Both the position numbers and the translations under genes were made by a program. From Desulfovibrio sp. (GTDB lineage Bacteria > Desulfobacterota > Desulfovibrionia > Desulfovibrionales > Desulfovibrionaceae): 7,164 bases of DNA. This document shows, in pieces, positions 1 to 6,154 of the stretch. The stretch spans positions 1-7,164 of the forward strand of contig DONZ01000053.1 in the NCBI GenBank assembly GCA_003512875.1, written 5' to 3'. The notes under the pieces were generated by a model. The model was not told the DNA's origin and did not search any database. It saw nothing but the letters and a program-made list of their open reading frames with translations. How positions within the stretch are numbered: position 1 is the first letter of the stretch; the number at the start of each line of letters is the position of its first letter.

Positions 1-440
1 ACCGGTTTTTCGTCATTTCCGCCGTTCGGACCGGCAATGCCCGAAACGGACAGCCCAATATGGCTTTTGGCAGCGGAACAGACCCCGCCCGCCATTTGGC
101 AGACAGTTGGAATGCTGACAGCCCCGAAGGTTTTGAGGACTTTTTTTTCAACGCCCAAAAGAGAATGTTTAAGCTCGTTGCTGTACGTCAAAACTCCGCC
201 CTCAAACCATGCGCTTGCGCCGCTTATTTGCGTGACAGCGGCTCCGAGCAATCCGCTTGTGCAAGATTCAGCAACTGACAGACGCATTTTGAATTGAGGC
301 AGAAGAATGCCGAGTTCATGGCTCAGGCAGGCGCTCATGCGGTAAAAATCGAAAAGCGCATTTTTGGCGGAATTTTCCGCAAGGCTTGAGCCTAATGTCT
401 TATCTTGGGAAGCGGGCATGCCCGCTATGAAATCGCTCAT
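1..440 (-). CDS. CinA C-terminal-domain protein (PncC-type nicotinamide-nucleotide amidase), 3' end missing
   Basis: Partial gene; 146 codons from the ATG at 440 run off the left edge. The family deamidates nicotinamide mononucleotide to nicotinate mononucleotide in pyridine-nucleotide salvage, in the cytoplasm. Family motifs seen: AESCTSG (residues 57-63, normally ESCTGG, holding the proposed catalytic Ser), WFEGGVLTYSNELK (78-91, with the conserved Tyr and Lys), GAVS (106-109) and SGIAGPNGG (133-141). The domain begins near residue 50, so there is no room for the N-terminal molybdopterin-binding-like domain of full-length CinA; this is the standalone form with a roughly 30-residue N-terminal extension compared with E. 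coli PncC. The start is supported by an AAGGAA Shine-Dalgarno about 6 bases upstream and by the ATGA overlap with the stop of the upstream transporter gene, which suggests translational coupling. The Gly-to-Ser change in the ESCT motif is mild. The family call is firm; the exact substrate is inferred from homology. Confidence 0.9.
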   Translation of the reverse strand, partial: MSDFIAGMPASQDKTLGSSLAENSAKNALFDFYRMSACLSHELGILLPQFKMRLSVAESCTSGLLGAAVTQISGASAWFEGGVLTYSNELKHSLLGVEKKVLKTFGAVSIPTVCQMAGGVCSAAKSHIGLSVSGIAGPNGGNDEKP

Positions 441-1345
441 GGAAGTTCCTTTTTCGCTTTGTATTGGCTAAGAAGCATGCCTCCCAAAATGGCGAGGGAG
501 GCGAAATATTGTGTCGTTGTAAGGCGTTCTTCCAAAAAAAGTACGCCGATAACAAGGGTGATGACAGGAATAAGGTTGATATAGGCGGCGGCTTCCGTTG
601 CGGAAAGCTTGGAAACGCCGTAATTATAAAAGCCGTAGCCAAGCAGGCTGACAACAACGCCCAAATAAAAAATGGAAAACAAGGGAAGCCAGTCCGGAAT
701 GGAAACATCAAGGGTGACAGGGCTGAATTCAAGAGGCAGAAAGGTGAGGGGAAGATAAAAAAGAACGCCTCCGAAGCTCATGGCTGCCGTGTAAACCCAG
801 GGACTCATGGCGGCGGAAAGGTTACGGCAGGCGAGCGTATAGCCCACTCCGCAAAAAACCGCTCCGAGTTCAAGCATATTTCCTAAAAAAGGATTGGGAA
901 CAGCCTGGCTTGTTTCCCCGCTGAAAGAAAGCCAAAAAACGCCTAAAAAGGCGAGAATGAAGCCTGCCCATGCGTGGACGCTTTGTTTTTCCTTAAGGAA
1001 TATCCAAGCGCAGAAGCCTACGCAAAGGGGCATTATGGCGAGAACCATGCCCGCTTGGGCGGAAGACGTATACCGCAGGGCGGAGGTTTCAAAAAGAAAA
1101 TAAAGGCAGGGTTCGCAAAGGACACCGCCCAACAGGACGGGGAAATTCTTCCTTGTCATATGGGTGATGAGAGGTTTGAGAAAGGGCAGGCAGATAAGGC
1201 TTGAAATAAGCATGCGTCCCGCAATGACTTCGAAAGGCGTATACGCCGTCAAAGCGAATTTCAGCCCGATGAAGGAACTCGCCCAAGCTGTCATGCCGAT
1301 AACGAGGGCTAGGTGGGGAATGCATTTTTGTACGTTTAAATTCAT
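437..1345 (-). CDS. EamA/DMT-family inner-membrane transporter
   Basis: 302-residue, strongly hydrophobic protein with about ten predicted membrane segments in two EamA repeats. The first half carries the signature around residues 86-120 (ETSALRYTSSAQAG, then a hydrophobic run ending in LKEK). The second half carries its counterpart around 241-276 (NYGVSKLSATEAAA, LIPV, LFLEERL). The length is typical for the drug/metabolite transporter superfamily. Members export or import amino acids, nucleotides or other small metabolites; the substrate cannot be read from sequence. The ATG at 1345 lies 6 bases after the selD stop without a clear Shine-Dalgarno, so translation may be coupled to selD. Its TGA overlaps the ATG of the CinA-domain gene. 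Co-transcription with selD makes a selenium-related substrate conceivable, but nothing in the protein itself shows it. Confidence 0.9.
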   Translation of the reverse strand: MNLNVQKCIPHLALVIGMTAWASSFIGLKFALTAYTPFEVIAGRMLISSLICLPFLKPLITHMTRKNFPVLLGGVLCEPCLYFLFETSALRYTSSAQAGMVLAIMPLCVGFCAWIFLKEKQSVHAWAGFILAFLGVFWLSFSGETSQAVPNPFLGNMLELGAVFCGVGYTLACRNLSAAMSPWVYTAAMSFGGVLFYLPLTFLPLEFSPVTLDVSIPDWLPLFSIFYLGVVVSLLGYGFYNYGVSKLSATEAAAYINLIPVITLVIGVLFLEERLTTTQYFASLAILGGMLLSQYKAKKELP

Positions 1346-1351
1346 GGTTCG

Positions 1352-2395
1352 CTACGCCGTTATCTTGATATGTTTGTCTTGCAGCTCTGTGACATAGCCG
1401 ATTTCAAAGGCTTTATCCCCGTTGTCCTGCAAAGCCCTGCTTACTTGACATACTTTTTTCTCCGGCACCGCCAGCAAAATGCCTCCTGAGGTTTGCGGGT
1501 CGTGGCAGAGCGTGGCGATAAGCTCCGGAACGCGTTCTTCAATCTGTACGGATTGTTCCGCATAGCGCTTATTGTCGTAACAGCGTTTGGATATCAGCCC
1601 GTTTCGGGCATAATCCAAAACATACCGCATGAAAGGAATTTTTTCCTGCCGCAAAACAATGCTTTTTCGGGAAGCTTTCGCCATTTCCAAACTATGCCCG
1701 ATGAGCCCGAAGCCCGTAATATCCGTGCTTGCTTCGATTTGAAATTCCTGGATGATGCCCGCAGCGGAGTTATTCAATTTTGTCGTATGGGAAAAAAGCT
1801 CTTTTTCGGCGTTTTCCGCATTGTCCCATTTTCCCCGTATGCCGGTGCTCAATACTCCTGTTCCCAGTGGTTTTGTGAGGATGAGAATATCACCTGCATG
1901 CAGGTTTTTATTTTGGCTGAAATGGTTTTTATTGACAATGCCCGTGACGGAAAGCCCGAAACGGAGCTCCTTGCTTTCAAGGGTATGCCCGCCGCAGGGA
2001 ACGGCGCCGGCTTCAAGGGTTTTGTCAAGAGCTCCCTGCATGATTTCTTCTATGACTTCAAGGGGGGTGTCGCAGGAGGAAAAGGATAAGATGTTCATGA
2101 CAGTATAGGCTTGCCCGCCCATGGCGTAAATATCGGAAAGCGCGTTGCAGGCGGCGCTTTGCCCGAACAAACGGGGATTGTTTCCGAGCGGAGCGATGAT
2201 GTCGATACTTTGCACAAGCGCTTTATCCTCGTTCGGCAATGCCACGACAAAAGAGTCCTCATTGTGGCTGTGCTCGGAAAGCAGCAATGAAGAATGCTGT
2301 TTGGGCAGGAAAGACAAAAGAGCGTCCAGAACCTCCGGAGCGGTTTTTGCGCTTCAGCCTGCGTCAAGGGCTTTGCTCATCAAAGGATAGTGCAT
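1352..2395 (-). CDS. selD: Selenide, water dikinase (selenophosphate synthetase), selenocysteine-containing
   Basis: SelD makes selenophosphate from selenide and ATP, the selenium donor for selenocysteine and selenouridine. From the ATG at 2395 the product is 347 residues, a normal SelD length, if the in-frame TGA at 2354-2356 is read as Sec14. The context AGUSAK puts Sec14 and Lys17 at the spacing of E. coli Cys17 and Lys20. Also visible: Asp47, Asp65 and Asp88 (NALSDIYAMGG) at conserved metal/ATP positions, CGGHTLES (134-141), STDITGFGLIGH (223-234, Asp225) and DPQTSGG (299-305). A naive reading begins at a TTG at 2317 and loses the catalytic N-terminus. AGGGG lies about 5 bases before the ATG at 2395; a second in-frame ATG at 2380 is possible but leaves only 8 residues before Sec. 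The gene starts 7 bp after the Sel1-repeat gene. Decoding needs selA, selB and tRNA-Sec elsewhere in the genome. Family certain; Sec readthrough very likely. Confidence 0.92.
2321..2353 (-). promoter_or_regulatory. Candidate bacterial SECIS hairpin in selD
   Basis: Directly after the UGA codon, the minus-strand RNA can fold with an outer stem AGCG/CGCT (nt 1-4 with 30-33 after UGA), an internal loop, an inner stem AACC/GGUU (nt 9-12 with 21-24) and an 8-nt apical loop GCUCCGGA that begins with G. Bacterial SECIS elements are hairpins inside the coding region just 3' of UGA that bind SelB, usually with a G at the start of the apical loop. The inner stem is short and somewhat nearer to UGA than in E. 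coli fdhF, so the exact fold is uncertain. Confidence 0.5.
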
Positions 2396-2402
2396 TGTTC
2401 CC

Positions 2403-3920
2403 CTATTTGTTTTGCGTTGATAATTTTTGCTGCAGCTGAATTAAAATTTCACGGGCTTGCGTGTCGTTTTGTTCAGCCGCCTTTTGCAGCCAGTATTCCG
2501 CTTTTTTATAGTTTTGAAATTTCGATTTCAGCAAATAAAAAACTCCCAGATCGTACTGGGCGTCCACAAGCCCCGTATTTGCCGCGCTTTCATATAAAAT
2601 ATGCGCTTGGTCCAAATTCTTGGGAATGCCCAGACCCTGCCTGTACATGCCCGCCAGAAGATATTGGGCTGTGGGAAAACCTTGTTCCGCCGCTTTTGTG
2701 TACCATGCCGCCGCAATGGTTTCATTTTTAGGGACGAGAATACCGTTTTCATAAAGCAAACCCACTTGCAGCTGGGCGGGGGCATAGCCTAAATGGGCGG
2801 ATTTTCGGTATAACTGTACTGCTTGTCCCATATCTTTGCTGAAGCCTGTTCCTGTTTCGTACATGGTGGCAAGTTCATACATGGAGGGGGCGTGGTCTTT
2901 GGCTGCGGCTTCACGAAAAGCGTAAATGGCGTATTTGAGGGCTTCGTCGCCTTGTCCGAACCTGCCTTTGTAATAGAGCAGACCCAAATGGTATTTTGCG
3001 TCAATGTTCCCAAGCTCGGCTGCCTGTTTGTAATAATTTGCGGAACGCATGACATTTTGGCGGGGAGAGTCGGCTTCATACATTCTGCCGAGTTCAAGCA
3101 TGGCTCTTGTATTTTTTTTGCCCGCCAAATCTTCTAAAAGCTTAAAGGCTTTGTCGATGTTTTTTTGTTCACCGGTATCGTAAAAATAGCTTCGCGCAAG
3201 GAGGATTGCCGCGTTTTCATCGCCCTGCCGGGATTTTTCTTCCAATTCTTCCCGGTTGATTTGCCGTTTGTTTTGTGCGGTTTTGTTTGCAGGATTTGAA
3301 AAGCTTGAATTGTCAGTCCGCTTTTTTGGGGAAAGACTCCTGCTTTCCTGTTCTTGGGAGCTGAGTTCTTTTTTTGCAGCCACAATCCGCAGTTTTTGCA
3401 GGTCGTTGATATTTTGAAAAGGCTGTCCGGATTTTTGCGGGGCTGATAACAATTTGAAATTATTGGCTTGCGGCAGGTTTTGAATTTTTGCAGGGTTCGC
3501 ATATTGCTGCGTGCTTTCCAAAATAAGTTTGTTCAGGTCGTCAAGGGGGATATTGTGCAGCAGCTGCGGATCTTTGACTATTTCATTGATAATGGGCTGG
3601 TAAGGGCTGTTGATTTTTCCCGTTATGGGCGCTTCGGAAGAAAATATCGTGCGCTCGAATGCCGAGGTGGGGGCCTGGCGGATGATGGTGGGCGGTTCCA
3701 AACTTTCTTGGTTTTGCAAAATAGCGAGAATATCCGCGGGAATGGTTGTGTTTTTCGGGTTCTCTTTATAGAGTTTCAAAAATTCCGCACTGACGGCATT
3801 GCCCGTATCGAAAGGCTCAAACGGAACAGGCATGGAAGCGGACCGGCTGGTTTGCGCATGAACATTTGGCACAAGGGTTAAGGAAAGAAAAAATAAATAA
3901 GGTAAAAAGTTGTTCCGCAT
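2403..3920 (-). CDS. Secreted Sel1-repeat (TPR-like) protein
   Basis: 505 residues from the ATG at 3920. This start is preferred over a TTG at 3977 because it places a clean signal peptide at the N-terminus (MRNN, hydrophobic core, cleavage near VHA|Q at residue 22) and has a GGAAA upstream. Residues 23-235 match no family I recognise and include a Ser/Lys/Asn/Gln-rich, probably disordered stretch at about 186-230. Residues 236-486 hold about seven Sel1-like repeats of 33-37 residues, e.g. A-LGRMYEADS, HLGLLYYKGR, ELATMYETGTG, QVGLLYENG, LLAGMYRQGLG and DLGVFYL, each followed by a helix of the A..Y.KAAE.G type. Sel1 repeats form solenoid scaffolds for protein-protein contacts, here presumably in the periplasm; the partner is unknown. 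First gene of the leftward unit, ending 7 bp before selD. Sel1 in the repeat name has nothing to do with selenium. Confidence 0.88.
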   Translation of the reverse strand: MRNNFLPYLFFLSLTLVPNVHAQTSRSASMPVPFEPFDTGNAVSAEFLKLYKENPKNTTIPADILAILQNQESLEPPTIIRQAPTSAFERTIFSSEAPITGKINSPYQPIINEIVKDPQLLHNIPLDDLNKLILESTQQYANPAKIQNLPQANNFKLLSAPQKSGQPFQNINDLQKLRIVAAKKELSSQEQESRSLSPKKRTDNSSFSNPANKTAQNKRQINREELEEKSRQGDENAAILLARSYFYDTGEQKNIDKAFKLLEDLAGKKNTRAMLELGRMYEADSPRQNVMRSANYYKQAAELGNIDAKYHLGLLYYKGRFGQGDEALKYAIYAFREAAAKDHAPSMYELATMYETGTGFSKDMGQAVQLYRKSAHLGYAPAQLQVGLLYENGILVPKNETIAAAWYTKAAEQGFPTAQYLLAGMYRQGLGIPKNLDQAHILYESAANTGLVDAQYDLGVFYLLKSKFQNYKKAEYWLQKAAEQNDTQAREILIQLQQKLSTQNK

Positions 3921-3948
3921 AGTTTTTCCGATAGTTCGATTTACTTTT

Positions 3949-3977
3949 TTTTTATCTCGGATTTTTGTTTTTTTCAA
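3949..3977 (-). promoter_or_regulatory. Candidate promoter of the Sel1-repeat/selD operon
   Basis: On the minus strand TTGAAA (3977-3972) is followed after 17 bases by TAAAAA (3954-3949). This gives 5/6 and 4/6 matches to sigma70 boxes and a start point near 3942, about 20 bases before the ATG at 3920. The tract is very A-rich, so chance matches are easy; treat as tentative. Confidence 0.35.
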
Positions 3978-4010
3978 GTTTTAAATTCGTTAAATTTTAT
4001 TCTTCAGGTA

Positions 4011-4039
4011 TTGACACAACGGAAAACTTTGTCTTTAAT
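4011..4039 (+). promoter_or_regulatory. Sigma70-type promoter of the glycosyltransferase gene
   Basis: A perfect -35 box TTGACA (4011-4016), a 17-base spacer and TTTAAT (4034-4039, 5/6 match) predict a start point near 4046 and a leader of roughly 20 bases. The TTG of the -35 box is also an in-frame potential start codon, but it lies upstream of the predicted transcript and is not the real start. Confidence 0.65.
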
Positions 4040-4064
4040 GATAAGGCAGGACAGAGGAAATGTT

Positions 4065-5141
4065 ATGGCAATTTTATTTATCAGCACACAAGATTCTATA
4101 CATGGCCAATCGGAAAATTTGCTCGTTTCGTTGAAAATGAGGAATATCGGTTTTTATTTCGCGTGTCTTGAAAATTCGCACAATGCCGGTTTCGCCAGCG
4201 CCAATTCTTTTAATTTTAAGGAAATTGCCACAAACGGCATCATGCAGTATTTTTCCCTTAAAAAATATGTTGCGGGGAATTTTATCACCCATATTCACGT
4301 GTTTGACCATAAGGCGCTGCGTTTGGCTTTATGGCTGAAAAGACGGTTTCCTGCCGTAAAAATTATCGGTGAATGGCATGAAAGGCTTCTGGGGGAAGAA
4401 AATTTCAGCTTGAATAAGGAAAATGCGTATCTGTATGCTTTGACGCAAAACAAGTTCGAGGTGTTTTTCTGCTCTTCTCCGGAACTGTCCGCTTTTTTGG
4501 GCAAAACATATAATATGCAACATACGGTCGCGTTGCTTCCTTATCTTTCTTTTTCTGCAAACGCGCAGGAAACTCCTTTGTTTCAAAAAAAAGATCGGGT
4601 TTTTACGTATTTTTTCCATTCCTATTGCGAACAGCGCGCCGATATTGAAATTGTCTTTCAAGCCGTAAAACAGCTCATGCAGGAAAATTCCGGGCAAAAG
4701 CCGTATTTTTTCGCCTGCCTTGAGAAAACGGAAGATATTGCTCCAAGCCTCGCTTTGGCGCGGGAGCTTGGGGTTTCGGACCGTATGGTGATCGCGGACA
4801 AGAGCTTTTTCAATGTTTTCTATCCGCTTGCGGACTGTGTGCTTTGCGCTTCAACGGCGGGCGAGGGCGATTATGTCATGCTGCATAAGGCTTGGCATGA
4901 TGAGAAAGCTGTCATCGCTTCCGACCTTTTCGTGCATACGAAATTCGTTTTGTCCGATTCCCTTGACTGCGCCTTGCTTTATCCCCGTGACGACGTTTCT
5001 TCGCTTTGCAAATGCATGCAAAAGGTTTTGCAGGACTCCGAGCTGAGGGAGCAGCTTCTCAAGGGCGGAAAACAAAAAATTCTGCAAATCACCGCAAATC
5101 TTCTTGTGAACAGGTATCTGCAAAAATTGAACTTGCTCTAA
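4065..5141 (+). CDS. GT-B-fold glycosyltransferase-like protein (GT4-like), substrate unknown
   Basis: 358 residues from the ATG at 4065, chosen for the AGAGGAA Shine-Dalgarno at 4053-4059 and the promoter just upstream. The predicted protein is cytosolic, with no signal peptide or membrane segment. The N-terminal half has an alternating beta/alpha pattern (ILFIST at 3-8; THIHVFDHKALRLA at 75-88; VKIIGEWHE at 98-106). The C-terminal half resembles the nucleotide-sugar domain of GT4 enzymes: YPLADCVLCAS (253-263), AGEGD (265-269), KAVIASD (281-287), then a helical tail with SELREQLLKGGKQ. Oddity: the E-x7-E motif is degenerate, with Glu267 present and Lys275 at the second position. It could be a glycosyltransferase for surface polysaccharide or protein modification, or a relative that has lost activity. 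No sugar-biosynthesis genes flank it. It appears monocistronic. Confidence 0.65.
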   Translation: MAILFISTQDSIHGQSENLLVSLKMRNIGFYFACLENSHNAGFASANSFNFKEIATNGIMQYFSLKKYVAGNFITHIHVFDHKALRLALWLKRRFPAVKIIGEWHERLLGEENFSLNKENAYLYALTQNKFEVFFCSSPELSAFLGKTYNMQHTVALLPYLSFSANAQETPLFQKKDRVFTYFFHSYCEQRADIEIVFQAVKQLMQENSGQKPYFFACLEKTEDIAPSLALARELGVSDRMVIADKSFFNVFYPLADCVLCASTAGEGDYVMLHKAWHDEKAVIASDLFVHTKFVLSDSLDCALLYPRDDVSSLCKCMQKVLQDSELREQLLKGGKQKILQITANLLVNRYLQKLNLL

Positions 5142-5173
5142 TTTGTTGATTTCATAACTAAAATTTTTCAATT

Positions 5174-5203
5174 TTCGGTTCTTTTCCGAATGTTTTTTCT
5201 TTT
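5174..5203 (+). terminator. Weak rho-independent terminator after the glycosyltransferase gene
   Basis: Stem TTCGG (5174-5178) and CCGAA (5186-5190) around a 7-base T-rich loop, followed by a T tract at 5193-5203 with one interruption. The stem is only 5 bp, so strength is doubtful, but its place 33 bases after the stop codon fits. Confidence 0.45.
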
Positions 5204-5246
5204 GAATATTGTGTATATCTTGTTGAAATGACGTATTAATTTTCCC

Positions 5247-5275
5247 TTTGCATTAATCGGGAGATTGTGTATACT
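5247..5275 (+). promoter_or_regulatory. Promoter of glnH
   Basis: TATACT (5270-5275) preceded by GTG, with TTTGCA (5247-5252) at a 17-base spacing; the predicted start is near 5282, giving a leader of about 55 bases. The -10 is a 5/6 match and the -35 a 4/6 match, so an activator may help. The -10 box runs into the dyad at 5272-5288. Confidence 0.55.
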
Positions 5276-5288
5276 GACTGCGTCAGTA
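5272..5288. promoter_or_regulatory. Candidate operator: perfect 7-3-7 dyad over the glnH -10/start site
   Basis: TACTGAC (5272-5278), spacer TGC, GTCAGTA (5282-5288): a perfect inverted repeat overlapping the 3' part of the predicted -10 box and the predicted start point. A dimeric regulator bound here would block the promoter. I cannot assign it to a known regulator family. Confidence 0.45.
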
Positions 5289-5336
5289 ACATAAGAGAAT
5301 TTTTAGACATATTTTGACTGGCAATAAGGAGTCGCT

Positions 5337-6083
5337 ATGAAAAAAATCACAAAAATTTTAAGCGCTTTTGCGCTTGTTCTCGGTTTAAGTTTTTCTGCAA
5401 ACGCAGCGGAACTTATCGTTGCCCATGACACCAATTTCAAACCTTTTGAATTTCGTGACGAAAACGGCAATTACACAGGGTTCGATATTGAGCTTTGGCA
5501 GGAACTTGCAAAGCGCGCGGAACTTCAATATAAATTTCAGCCGATGGATTTCAACGGAATTATTCCCGCTTTGCAAACCAAAAATATCGATGCTGCCATT
5601 GCGGGCATCACCATCACTCCGGAGCGTGAAGCCGTTGTTGATTTTACAAAACCGTATTACAATACGGGACTTATGATTGCCGTCCGTACGGAAGACGCTG
5701 AAAAAGTGAAAAGCCTTGACGATTTGGCAGGAAAAATTATCGCAACCAAAACAGCGACGTCTTCCGCCGAATATCTCCGTACAACCTTCACAAAAGCGAA
5801 GGAAGTGAAACTGTTCCCGAATAACGACGGTCTGCTTTTCGAACTTATGGCCAAAGGCGTTGACGGGGTTTTCTTTGATGAAACGATTTTGCAGGACCTC
5901 GCAAAAGCTTCCAACGGCGCGGTGAAAGTTGTCGGTCCTCTTTACCAGGGTCAGTCTTACGGTATCGCCTTTCCCAAAGGCAGCGAGCTTGTGGAAAAAA
6001 TCAATGCCGCTTATGACAGCATGGTGGAAGACGGCACATATAAAACTCTTTATATGAAATGGTTTGGTTCCGAACCTAAATAA
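5337..6083 (+). CDS. glnH: Glutamine-type ABC transporter, periplasmic binding protein
   Basis: 248 residues; captures a polar amino acid, most likely glutamine, in the periplasm and delivers it to the permease encoded next. Signal peptide of 23 residues (MKKITK, hydrophobic core, ANA|AE). The mature part follows E. coli GlnH closely, e.g. [15 protein letters not shown] (69-83), AGITIT (89-94), [10 protein letters not shown] and the end KWFGSEPK. Ligand contacts known for E. coli GlnH that are kept: Asp31, Phe34, Phe72, Ala89, Gly90, Thr92, Arg97, Lys138 and Asp181. Two positions differ: Ser142 where GlnH has Gly, and Phe180 where it has His. The alpha-amino-acid anchors are therefore intact, but side-chain specificity may have shifted. 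Shine-Dalgarno AAGGAG lies at 5326-5331. First gene of the unit with glnP, with a strong hairpin between them. Confidence 0.92.
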   Translation: MKKITKILSAFALVLGLSFSANAAELIVAHDTNFKPFEFRDENGNYTGFDIELWQELAKRAELQYKFQPMDFNGIIPALQTKNIDAAIAGITITPEREAVVDFTKPYYNTGLMIAVRTEDAEKVKSLDDLAGKIIATKTATSSAEYLRTTFTKAKEVKLFPNNDGLLFELMAKGVDGVFFDETILQDLAKASNGAVKVVGPLYQGQSYGIAFPKGSELVEKINAAYDSMVEDGTYKTLYMKWFGSEPK

Positions 6084-6095
6084 TAACTCGCAGTT

Positions 6096-6125
6096 CCAAG
6101 CCTGCGGTTTGTTCCGCAGGCTTGG
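6096..6125 (+). terminator. Strong hairpin between glnH and glnP (partial terminator or mRNA stabiliser)
   Basis: A perfect 12-bp stem, CCAAGCCTGCGG (6096-6107) with CCGCAGGCTTGG (6114-6125), a 6-base loop TTTGTT, and a T-rich tail TTCTTTCATTT. It begins 12 bases after the glnH stop and ends 29 bases before the glnP ATG. In ABC transporter operons such hairpins after the binding-protein gene reduce readthrough or protect the upstream mRNA, so binding protein exceeds permease. The tail is interrupted by C and A, so termination is probably incomplete. Confidence 0.8.
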
Positions 6126-6154
6126 TTCTTTCATTTAATCCATTTAAGGTGATT

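Noticed and set aside
37..297. Two plus-strand ORFs over the CinA-domain gene
   Set aside because: Antisense shadows; the minus frame shows the complete ESCT, YSNE and GIAGP motifs.
464..886. 140-codon plus-strand ORF opposite the EamA gene
   Set aside because: The Lys/Gly-rich composition is the antisense of membrane-protein codons; no recognisable domain.
1493..2089. 198-codon plus-strand ORF opposite selD
   Set aside because: The opposite strand encodes conserved SelD motifs throughout; this frame has no family resemblance.
2315..2317. TTG start for selD
   Set aside because: It would remove the catalytic Sec14 and Lys17; no Shine-Dalgarno sits at the right distance.
2354..2356. selD as a pseudogene broken by a nonsense mutation
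   Set aside because: The stop is TGA exactly at the catalytic Cys/Sec site, the rest of the gene is intact, and a hairpin follows; Sec decoding is the simpler explanation.
2403..3158. Sel1-type repeat tract as tandem DNA repeats
   Set aside because: The repeats are visible only at protein level and are diverged; there is no obvious DNA-level tandem identity.
3921..3977. TTG start giving the Sel1-repeat protein 19 extra residues
   Set aside because: The extra Lys-rich segment would bury the signal peptide and overlaps the candidate promoter.
5385..6134. Long 249-codon minus-strand ORF opposite glnH
   Set aside because: It is a shadow of a well-supported GlnH gene. It has no recognisable domain and no ribosome binding site, and it spans the intergenic hairpin.
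6122..6154. TTG start of glnP inside the hairpin
   Set aside because: The ATG at 6155 has a good Shine-Dalgarno and gives the normal family N-terminus.
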